A DNA stretch of 64,000 nt from Earliella scabrosa (lineage: Eukaryota > Basidiomycota > Agaricomycetes > Polyporales > Polyporaceae), in NCBI GenBank assembly GCA_022605405.1, contig JABYQQ010000003.1, forward strand, positions 2,046,001 to 2,110,000, given 5' to 3'. Under the pieces are notes generated by a model. That model worked only from the letters and a program-made list of their open reading frames with translations, ran no database searches and was not told the DNA's origin. Positions 33,575 through 42,656 of this stretch are shown here, piece by piece (positions within the stretch are counted from its first letter, which is position 1; every line of letters starts with the position of its first letter). Made by a program: the position numbers and the translations under genes.

Positions 33575-34178
33575 GTAGCACCTGTCTCGCAAGTCTATAC
33601 GCCCCGCGCCCTCTTCAGTGTAAATGTACCAATACGAGTTAGCCGAATGTATGATCATTAGTATGTCAATCAAATGTCGTTGTGTTGAGCATGCTATATG
33701 CGTCACCATGGGACACGTAAAGTAGCTACTGGCCCTCGGGATCATGATAAGTATACACATATGCCCGATGTCCGTGTACTTGTATAGTCACTGAGGTCAG
33801 TGCAGTGGACTACAGATACGGCGCTGCTTGCGCATGAGCGCCTAGACTTCCTAATGCGGCTACAACGCCGTGCACGACTCCTGTCGACTTTAAATACATG
33901 ATCGTTGAGCCAGAGGCAGCACGGTTGTGATACAGTGTCGATAAAAAGTCAGGAACAGTTGACTTTGGAGCCGCATGAGCCGCACATGCAGCTCAACCCG
34001 CAGGTATGTACGGCTCCGGCTCCTTTGGCAGGTCGACCTGCGGACAGCGGCTCCGGCTCCACGGCTCCGGCTCTCCCGGCGGCTCTGAGCCGTGCGGATC
34101 TGGATCGCAGATTTATGAGACATCTGAGCTGCGGGTACGGCTCCAGCTCAGCCGCGGCTCGAGCCGTGCTCGGCCTTA

Positions 34179-34186
34179 GCCTGGGG
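34179..34186 (+). repeat. hAT target-site duplication GCCTGGGG (partner reversed at 42109)
   Basis: GCCTGGGG follows the right end of copy A. Its reverse complement CCCCAGGC follows the right end of copy B at 42109-42116. It therefore belongs to the copy B insertion site. Confidence 0.9.
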
Positions 34187-34305
34187 CACTTTTGCTGATG
34201 TGATATCAGCAGCTTTGAAGCCACGCACAACAGAATGCTGTCTTCAAACCACAATTCCTCTGAAATTAATTCAATTTAATTTCTGTATTTTCTATGCAAC
34301 CTACA

Positions 34306-34690
34306 TGCTCAGGTGAGCGCTGGGAGCCTGGAATATCTGGTCGGAAGTTATCGGTAGGAGGGTTCCGACCAGCACTTCAATACTGGAGCGTCTTGGGCAA
34401 GACATCCAACAGATGTTGGACAAACCGATATGGGCTAGATGACTACACGCCCAAGTGTGCACCGGGCGCCCTAGGTATTTGGTCAGAAGTTATCTGCCGG
34501 GGCGGCGCAGGGTATCGAACAGATATTTTGGAGCCGGTGCTTAGACCTCGCTCCAATATCGGTTTGCCCGATATCTGTTCGATGTCTGGGGCACAACACT
34601 CCAGTATGGAAGCGCCGGTCAGAAGTTATCTGACGACCCAGAATTCCCAGATATCCGAATCGTAACCGACCCAGGGCTCACCTGAGCGTG
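34306..34690. repeat. Foldback/MITE-like repeat family, copy 1 (compound)
   Basis: Bounded by CTCAGGTGAGC and its complement GCTCACCTGAG, with internal GGTCGGAAGTTATC and GATATCTGTTCGATGTC motifs in both orientations. Related copies lie at 52941-53192, 53731-53965 and 55737-55912. Sequence from this family on both sides of the rDNA-carrying element identifies its pre-insertion target. Confidence 0.65.
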
Positions 34691-35000
34691 TAGGCGCTGG
34701 CCGCCAGATACCGTCCGATACCCAGCGCCGCCCCGACAGATAAGGGCCTGGTCGGCTGCACTGGATTTCGAAATCCTGCCCCGCCAAATTGCTGGACCTG
34801 GATCATGATGGGCATAGGCGCTGGATTTGCCAAATCCAAATCCAAAAAATCGTTCGGCAGACACAGGATCTGTTGGGCAGAGTTCTGGGAGGGCTGTCAC
34901 GCCAAGTAGCGCCTGGGCGGGGCGCTTCCGCTACTTATTCTCCCTTTGCCTCTTCATATCTATAGCTATGATAACTACTTACTCATTATGAGTACTGGCC

Positions 35001-35221
35001 CCTCGATCCCAACCGCCGTATGCGACCAGAGACTATAACACACCCGAAGGTGCCACATTTCCCTGGCCCTTGTCCGACGGTCAAAATCGATGCTGGCCCG
35101 TCTACCAGAAAGTGCACCAAGCAAAAGCAAGGCTGAGTTCTGGCAGACGCGACTGACTTCAATCGTTTCCCTTTCAGCAATTTCACGTACTGTTTAACTC
35201 TCTTTCCAAAGTGCTTTTCAT

Positions 35222-35255
<34 letters not shown>

Positions 35256-35339
35256 TCGCCAATATTTAGCTTTAGATGGAATTTACCACCCATTTAGAGC
35301 TGCATTCCCAAACAACTCGACTCTTTGAGAGCGCATCAC
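35001..35339 (-). rRNA. 28S rRNA fragment, reversed continuation
   Basis: Read on the minus strand from 35339 it begins GTGATGCGCTCTCAAAGAGT and continues with GAACAAGTACCGTGAGGGAA and GTTAAACAGTACGTGAAATT, the canonical 28S D1-D2 region. It stops near GTTGGGATCGAGG. It completes the 28S fragment broken at 27325. The first eight bases are the hAT duplication. Confidence 0.92.
35332..35339 (-). repeat. hAT target-site duplication CGCATCAC (reversed partner of 27318)
   Basis: Reverse complement of GTGATGCG. It abuts the left end of hAT copy B although it originated at the insertion site of copy A. Confidence 0.9.
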
Positions 35340-35943
35340 TAAGGCCGAGCACGGCTCGAGCCGCGGCTGAGCTGGAGCCGTACCCGCAGCTCAGATGTCT
35401 CATAAATCTGCGATCCAGATCCGCACGGCTCAGAGCCGCCGGGAGAGCCGGAGCCGTGGAGCCGGAGCCGCTGTCCGCAGGTCGACCTGCCAAAGGAGCC
35501 GGAGCCGTACATACCTGCGGGTTGAGCTGCATGTGCGGCTCATGCGGCTCCAAAGTCAACTGTTCCTGACTTTTTATCGACACTGTATCACAACCGTGCT
35601 GCCTCTGGCTCAACGATCATGTATTTAAAGTCGACAGGAGTCGTGCACGGCGTTGTAGCCGCATTAGGAAGTCTAGGCGCTCATGCGCAAGCAGCGCCGT
35701 ATCTGTAGTCCACTGCACTGACCTCAGTGACTATACAAGTACACGGACATCGGGCATATGTGTATACTTATCATGATCCCGAGGGCCAGTAGCTACTTTA
35801 CGTGTCCCATGGTGACGCATATAGCATGCTCAACACAACGACATTTGATTGACATACTAATGATCATACATTCGGCTAACTCGTATTGGTACATTTACAC
35901 TGAAGAGGGCGCGGGGCGTATAGACTTGCGAGACAGGTGCTAC

Positions 35944-38900
35944 CTAGGCGTACATGTCCTCCTCCTCGACGCCCGAACTAGCAGTCTGCGAGACGCCTTC
36001 CGATTCCTCGGGGATCGCGGCATCGGCGTCACCGGAAGCAGACGCACTAGCACGCTGCTTTCCCTTCTTGTCAGCAAGGAGATCGATCATCTCCTGCTCT
36101 GCAACCAGCCCCGGGATGCGCGCCCACGATCCGAGGACGGTGTTCGCGCGCACGGACGCATCACTCAGAGAGTGACGGAGGCGCGAGACGGTCAGCCGGC
36201 CGCGCGAGAACGCACGCTCGGCGTCGACGGAGGTGGCTGTGAGCGTGCGTATGAGCATCACGTCCGAGGGCAGAACGCACAACGATGATACGTACCGGGG
36301 ATCGAGAGGTAGTCGAGGGCCATCCGGATCAACGCGGGGTCCTCTGAGTTGCTCGCGAGCGCCGCGTTCCAGTACGCAAGGGGGTCCTTGACCGTGACGC
36401 GCGGGGGGGCCTCAAGGTACTCCTCAAGGGCATCTTGAGTGCGCCTCGTGGAGCGGCCAGCGATGGAAGCGAAGAGGTCGCGCGTAGCCTGTTAAAAGAG
36501 ATACGCGTTAGTGGGATGTAATGATTGCACGACTTGGTTGGATACTCACCGAGGTGGCACTGGCACTGCGACGCCCAGCGGAACGTCCCCGAGGGGCGGC
36601 TGAGGCTGAAGTATCGCCTGCTTCACCGCTGTTTGGGTGCGTTGGCTTGTACTTCGACTGCCACTTGTCAGTCAGGAGACGTCGTGCCTCATCAACCCAG
36701 TCCTCCGGCCAGCCAGCCTTGCGGAAGTAGGCAAGCTTGTAGGCTGGGTTGAGCACTGCAACAAAGGTCACGTCAGGGGCGCTCAGAGCAAGCAAGCGAA
36801 TACATACTCATTCCAGACCGGTAGATGTCGGTCTCGTCGGTCTTGGAATAGTACGTATCGAGGAGGATCCGGCCGCGCTGAGCAGCAGCCCGGACAGCGG
36901 GCGTGAGGTTGGGATTGGCGATGAAGTCGTCCACGTGCCGAGTGAGGACATCGATGAAAGGAATCACCTCGTGCACAAGCGAGCGTGTGCTCGAGGAGAT
37001 TTCGTTCGTGGCGAAGAGGAACGGCTGGAGTGAGGGAGGTCAGCATGCGCCTGATGATAAAGGTGACATGGTATGGTACGCACATCCAGAAGCTGGTATA
37101 GCTCCTCGAGGACTTTCCATTCCTCGTCGCTGAGGATGTACCTGCGGAGTCGCGCGCCCTGCTTGTCGCGCTGGTTGAATTGATGCATATCGCATAGGCC
37201 AGAGAGGACGTCCTTCATCTCGATCGCACGCGCGAGCACCATCGTGAAGGTGTTCCAGCGCGTCTTCACCATGCGCACGAGGACTTCACTGTTCAAGCCG
37301 GCCTCTTTCGCGAGCTGCGAGAGCGCGGCCCGAATTTGCGGGCTGTGCCAGACCTTTTGCGAGAGTTTTGTGATCTGTGATCGAGGTCAGTGTGTCGTCT
37401 AAGCAGTATTGAAAGATCACGTACCTTCTCGACGGCGATCTGGCCGACCTGCACCTCAGCGGGCGAAAGAACGAGCTCGGGGTTGTCATCCTCGAGCCTG
37501 TCGATCTCCGCCTGGTCCGCGGCCTCGCGATCCTCATCGACCTCTTCGGCGACTTCGAGGTCCTCGACGTCTACGTCGTCGGGGTCGCCTAAGGCATCCA
37601 GCGCGGGGTCTACCGCACGGCCGCGACATCGAGTGAACTGGGACATGATGCCCTGAGAAATGCGAGTCAGATCGGCAGCATACGGGGCGCAGGTAAGTAT
37701 ACAGTACCTTGACTACAATGTTCAGCACATGTCCGAAGCACCGCACGCGTGCCTCGGGGCCGAAAGAACCAGGAACAAGAGCCTGGAGCTCTCGCATCAT
37801 CGCGCCATTGGTCGATGCATTGTCGCAAGTCACTGCGAGCACCTGCGCAGAATGATGAGTACTGAGCGCAAGCGCAACCGGGGTTAGTGTATGGAGTGCG
37901 TACCTTGTTCTCGATTCCGTATTCCTTGAGGCATTCGACGAGTTTCTCCGCGATATACTTGGCTGTATGTGCGCTGCTGAGCCTGCAGGAATGATGAGCG
38001 TTAGTGCTTGTCGAGGTGCCTCAAACGGTACAGATGGGTACATACTGGATGAAGTCCAGTATAATGTGATTAATCTCGCCTCGTTCGTGCCAGTGAGCGG
38101 TCACGCCGAGGAAAGATATCACATTGGGGGAAGTCCACCCGTCGAGACAGATATGGACAGCCCCCGGAAGCCCCTGTAGACGGTGCTCGATCAGTGTTGA
38201 TCCTGGGCCACGATCATATCCGATAGCGTACCTGGAGGTGCTCATGGACGCGCACCTTCGTGCTCTCGAAGATGGTCTGCACATCGCGGCCGACCGTCCA
38301 TCGCGACGGAATCTTCGCCTTTGAATAAAGCATGCGCGCGATTTCACGGAACTCGGGGTCATCCGCGATGGCGAAAGGGCGGTGCCGGCGTGCGCACCAC
38401 ATCGCGACGAGGAACCGGAGGCGGGCAGGCGAGTAGGTGGCGCCACTGGCGTATGCAGAGATCATTTCGGTCTCAGGCGTGTCCTCGGGGTCGCACCCTT
38501 TGACGTGACGGGACAGATTGCCGGTGGAGTCTTGATACTCCATACGGTCAACGTGCTTGCCAGGATGCCTGCGACTGGGTCAGACAGATGGCAGAGAGAG
38601 AAAGGCGATGAACTTACTTCTTGCATGTGAACCGGTGGATGATCCCGCCGTTCGCGCCATGCACGATCTTGGGGGCGTAAAAGTGGTCGTAAATGGCAGA
38701 CCGCCATCCCTTCGAGACCAGAGCTGGAGAACGAGAGCCCGATACAGTGAGATGGGGCCCTATTGCGCGTGGATAAGATCGCACTCACCAAGGGTCTGCT
38801 CCGGCGTGAGACCCGCGTACTTTTGGGCGAAGCGGGCGCGGCGATGGTTCGTCACGTTGATTCCTGCGAGCTGGGCAGCGGTGCGGGTGCGGGACTTGAC

Positions 38901-39384
38901 GGCCGAGACCGGCTCCTCTCCATCGCTGGGGACAAGCGAGCCTTCTTCGTCGTCTGAGATGGTGATCGCGGTGTCCTTGTTTCCCGCAGGGACGGTAGAA
39001 TCGTCCTGCTGTCCGCTCGCCCTGGCTTCCTCGTCGTCGCTGGGCTGTTAGAGAGAGAAAGAGATTAGTACATGATGCACGAGTAGTACCGACCTCAGGG
39101 CGCACCTCACGGACAGGGTAGCCGCGCCTGAGCACAAGAGGACGCTTCGGTGGGGCGAGAGGGGGAGGAATTTTGAAACCTTCCTTGAGCCGCTTGTTGG
39201 CCCCCGTACTAGACCCCTTCACGGCCTTTCCGGAGGCGGCGACAGTGCCGGTTTTGGTGGGTTGGCCACTGCCGGGCGCAATGTCGCTACCGTGAGACTC
39301 CGTCTCGCGACGGCGTTTCACGGCGGCTCCATCGGCGGAGGGAGCAGGAGAGGGGGACAGGATGGGAGAGGAGGTCGAGGACAT
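35944..39384 (-). CDS. hAT transposase with BED-type zinc finger, copy B
   Basis: Mirror of the copy A transposase, with ATG at 39384 and stop at 35944. All compared reading frames and intron borders agree with copy A, including the zinc finger, CLDGWTS, CDNAST, TRWNTF and DAERAFS motifs. No inactivating change was seen, so the window holds two apparently intact source genes. Confidence 0.9.
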
Positions 39385-40513
39385 GTTGAGAAGCTGAGAG
39401 AGTGCACTTCGAGAGATAGAGTCCGAGTCAGAGTAAGACTAGACGAATCTTCTATCCAAAACGCACCTATATATCTTGCCTGCCCCGCATCAAGTCCTCA
39501 CTCCGCCCTCCGAGGTCCGTCGGCTCGTCAAAGGCGCAGAGACTCGTCAGTGGGCCTTCGAAATTTCTGCGCCTTCGCGGAGTGTGGTTTGCCTGCCTGA
39601 TGACGGCTGCACATGGGTCAGCGAGGTCATGAGTCGTGCTAAAAATCGAATGGACTCACCAGGCCCCGGGGATAGTCTCCATCCGGGATTATCGTGTGCT
39701 TGATCGCTGCCCGTGTTGAGGACGGCGTTGCGCAGTCGTCCATCCGACCTCAAAAAAAGGGCTCAGATTCCGAAAGTAGTACGGGCTATCGCTGCCAAGA
39801 GAACATACCTTGTAGGATGATCGCGGATAACGGCGAGTTCGGGCAGCATGTGTTCTGGGTGGAGACGTATGGACGCGCCAACGCGAATGAATCCCGCAGG
39901 ATGAGCAAGAGCCGGTCACGAGCGCTTACAGGCTTGTTGAATGAACTTTGACAGAGTTCTCCCCACGGTGAAGCAGGGTCGCAGAGGCATCTGCCGGCGT
40001 GCGCACTCACTACCGCCACGTCTGTCTCTGACTTGTACCCTCCCGCCTTGCTGCACGCTTTGAAACCAGGCACACCAAAAGCTCCGCGAACATACTTACC
40101 AGTGCGTACGATCACGATCTGTGCGCGCCAAAACATCTGGCAATGATCTTACTTACCTATCTAGGCAATCAGAACATCCGAGCTCCATCCTCCGGGTGCG
40201 ACAAGCCGCACCCAAGCTCCACGCATCAGCAAAATAGTGCAGACGGCTGATAACATCTCAACGCCCTGCAGCGCCGCGGAATCAAATGTGCACGATCCAC
40301 GCGGTGCGTGACCGCGGGCCGACGCGCTCTCTTTCGCCGAAGGCATGCAGGTGAGCCCCGATGGCGCTATGAACCGAATGCACTGCCTGACACTTATACA
40401 GGAGCCTCCGGAAGCTTTCTCTCAAGCACCCGACTCCCGCGCGAAGTGCCTACCACACTCCATACGACCCCACTCGCCTCTGCACCGCCTACACCCGCCA
40501 TCCTTCTTCCACA

Positions 40514-41866
40514 ATGGCAACCATGGAAGGGCTCGAACCTCACATCTATCTCCTCTACGACGTCAGCGCGCAACGCATGGGAACGATCGACTCGACGCAA
40601 TCCGTCGTCGTACTTGTCAACGGACCGGCCGCGGTCATGACGGTGAGCCACAGACGTACGGCACTCGAAGAACATGCGCTCATGTGATCTCCTAGCTCAT
40701 TCTGCCAACAGCACCTCACACGCTGGCGCTGTGCCCTCCGAGCCAGTTCGACGACTGGGTCCAGGCGGCGCTCGGACGCGAATTCAACAACTGCGAAGCC
40801 CCCGACCCGATGCGCGACATCGTCCTCCAGATCGGCCTCCTGTATCAAGCATTCTTCTACAACATCGACGAAGAGGAGGGCATCAACATGTTCCGCCTTT
40901 GGGTCGAGCAACTCGTCGGCGCCGCCATCGCGCTGGTCGATCACGAGCCCGCCGAGTTCGCACTCGCTCGCGTGCTCAATTGGGCCCACACTGTCCTTCC
41001 GGCGGTAAGTCCTCCATCATGCATACGATCCGCACAACATTGATCAAGAAACATGGGGTCATACAGGGCATCTTTTGGAACCTTGGGCCTCCTGCCTTGG
41101 ACACCGGCGCCGGATACGACATCGACACTCCTGTCCCTGAGCCCGACAACACTACGCGCCCCGCGACCTCCTCGCGCAACGCGGAGGACATACCGCGCAA
41201 GGCCCGCAACGCCGCGCGCGAGGGCGACAACACCGCGCGTGAGGGCGACAACACCACGCGCGAGGGCGACAACACCGCACGTGAGGGCGACGATGCGACC
41301 GCAGGCTTCGAGGAACCTGCGCTTTCTGACCCCGTCCTGCCTTTGTTGACGCCTGCATCCCACCTCCCAGCATTCGAACCCTCCAGCACCGCGAGTACGC
41401 CCAACCAGGTGGCGCCCGCTGCCTCCATAGGTCGAGAGGCCTCCGACACCATCTCTGCGCATGGCGTTCTCGTCTCCGAAACCCCCGACGCCTCTCAGAC
41501 GCCGTCGCCGCTAGCAGCTCGCCCCGCTTTCGACACCTCCGCTTCTGTGGGTGGTGAGCCCGAGGGTGGGTCCACAGTCACTGTCCGTAAGTGTTGGACT
41601 TGGCACACTGCAAACGTGCTGTTCTGACGTTCTCAATGACAGAGTCCCCCCCTACCCCTGCTGCCATTGCTGCAGAACTTCTCAGCATGCTGGGGATACC
41701 TCGCACGTCCGTCTCGAGGCCTGCCGGTGCTACCGCTCGTCCGTCGGACGACTTTGTGTTGGTGGCTGTGCCCCCGGCGCCTCGTGACGATGGTGAGTAC
41801 GATAGCGATGGGAGTATGCCGCCGCTTGTGACCCCCTCGGGCTCGGATTCTGAAGACGAGTACTAG
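40514..41866 (+). CDS. hAT-borne accessory protein of unknown function, copy B
   Basis: Mirror of the copy A accessory gene, with ATG at 40514 and stop at 41866. It has four rather than eight heptapeptide units, and SSRNAED where copy A has SSRDAED. Both copies keep an open frame, which suggests the protein is maintained for the element and that repeat number is free to vary. Confidence 0.65.
41213..41296 (+). repeat. 21-bp minisatellite, four units
   Basis: Four units of the heptapeptide-coding repeat (AREGDNT, AREGDNT, TREGDNT, AREGDDA). Contraction relative to copy A is exactly four units. Confidence 0.9.
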
Positions 41867-42108
41867 TAATGTAGTACACAATAGTTGATCATGAATGGGC
41901 CCCTAAATCCACCTGAATATATACTGTGTTCAACATGCTACGGACCCACTGAGTCGCCCCGGATCGGGCACATACTCCACGCGTGATCCAGAGCCGCTGA
42001 CGAGCCGGAGCCGCGGTTCCGGCTCGTACGGCTCCGGTGCACAGCGGCTCCGACTCCGGATATCTACGGATCTATCCGCCGGGAGAGCTGGAGCCGTGCT
42101 CGGCCTTA

Positions 42109-42116
42109 CCCCAGGC
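42109..42116 (+). repeat. hAT target-site duplication CCCCAGGC (reversed partner of 34179)
   Basis: Follows the right end of copy B and is the reverse complement of GCCTGGGG at 34179-34186. Confidence 0.9.
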
Positions 42117-42212
42117 TGGCATTGCCATGACATGCACCTGTCAGGCTCACCCAGGCACAGATTTCAAATTAGCCAGCGCTGGAAACATTGTGACAAGCAT
42201 TTGTCATGCACC

Positions 42213-42217
42213 GAGTC
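42213..42217 (+). repeat. 5-bp target duplication GAGTC of the Gypsy element (left)
   Basis: GAGTC directly before the left LTR; the partner GAGTC is at 52833-52837. Confidence 0.92.
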
Positions 42218-42433
42218 TGTAATAGATCTTGATGGTAGCCCGATTCACGCACGCCCGATGTACGCTGCACCAATCTCTATTCTGAGAAGTGCGTTGTACG
42301 GAGGGTCGTGGTGAAAGGCTGAGCTTTCGCCACGTCGGGCCGAGCGTCTTATAGGACGCTCGGCCGGTTACCCGGATGCGATACATTATGTAATCTACGT
42401 GTAATCTAATCTTATCTTTCCGTTTCCGTTACA
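42218..42433 (-). repeat. 3' LTR of the Gypsy element (216 bp)
   Basis: Plus-strand ends TGTAATAGATC...TTTCCGTTACA, that is TG...CA on both strands. It contains a perfect 11-bp inverted repeat GGCCGAGCGTC with the loop TTATAG, so the presumptive TATAAG core promoter lies in a hairpin loop. Confidence 0.93.
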
Positions 42434-42443
42434 CTCCCCCCTA
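42434..42443 (-). promoter_or_regulatory. Polypurine tract for plus-strand priming
   Basis: On the minus strand TAGGGGGGAG immediately precedes the 3' LTR, the expected place and composition of a polypurine tract. Confidence 0.7.
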
Positions 42444-42656
42444 CCAGAACCCACTGGGTTCTATCAGCCTGTAGTAATAGTAGTAGTGGCCACAATACGT
42501 GGCAGGGATAATGTAATGGAGCCTGTTCGAAACATGACCGTTCGAGTGTATAGCACCGTCTAGGTGCTGGGGGCGTATGCGGGGGAAACAAGGAGTTAAC
42601 TTAGACAAGAAGTCAGCGCTCTCGTATGGAGATGACGAAAAGTCCGCTGCGAAGGC

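Larger units (their letters stand above)
27326..34178 (+). mobile_element. hAT transposon copy A, 6,853 bp, two divergent genes
   Basis: The ends are perfect 18-bp inverted repeats TAAGGCCGAGCACGGCTC (27326) and its complement ending at 34178. Both subterminal regions (about 120-180 bp) are crowded with CGGCTCC/GGAGCCG motifs, likely transposase-binding sites. The cargo is an accessory gene on minus (29004-27568) and an intron-rich transposase on plus (30134-33574). Flanking 8-mers are GTGATGCG on the left and GCCTGGGG on the right, which do not match each other. They match, reversed, the flanks of copy B. Confidence 0.93.
34179..35339 (-). other. Inverted 1.16-kb segment between the two hAT copies
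   Basis: This spacer is in reverse order relative to its original neighbours. Its right end is 28S on the minus strand, continuing exactly from 27325. Its left end carries the copy B target site. It also contains a foldback-family repeat (34306-34690) and the right terminal repeat of the rDNA-carrying element (34744-34776). Three independent junctions agree on the inversion. Confidence 0.88.
34744..35339 (-). mobile_element. Right part of the rDNA-carrying TIR element (inverted)
   Basis: Starts after TAA (34741-34743) with the same 33-base terminal repeat as at 25170, GGGCCTGGTCGGCTGCACTG onward. Read on the minus strand it is the proper right-end inverted repeat followed by TTA. About 220 non-ribosomal bases separate it from the 28S homology that ends near 35001. 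Joining flanks across both ends restores a foldback-family sequence with one TTA. Confidence 0.7.
35340..42108 (-). mobile_element. hAT transposon copy B, 6,769 bp, inverted relative to copy A
   Basis: It has the same 18-bp terminal repeats and the same two genes as copy A in mirror image. Conceptual translations of the corresponding frames are identical apart from four missing 21-bp minisatellite units and one Asp/Asn change in the accessory protein. One base also differs in the subterminal region (CATCAGC against CGTCAGC). Such near-identity points to recent transposition, or to homogenisation by the recombination that inverted the spacer. Confidence 0.93.

Noticed and set aside
27326..34178. 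CRISPR-like array for the regular 21-bp repeats at 28138-28305
   Set aside because: Units are contiguous, in frame and encode heptapeptides in a spliced eukaryotic gene; there are no spacers.
27326..42108. The mirrored ORFs as a single giant artificial palindrome or duplicated assembly end
   Set aside because: The two arms differ (84-bp minisatellite change, an Asp/Asn change, a subterminal base), have separate terminal repeats and carry logically swapped target duplications. Assembly phasing of the spacer remains possible and is listed as a refutation test.
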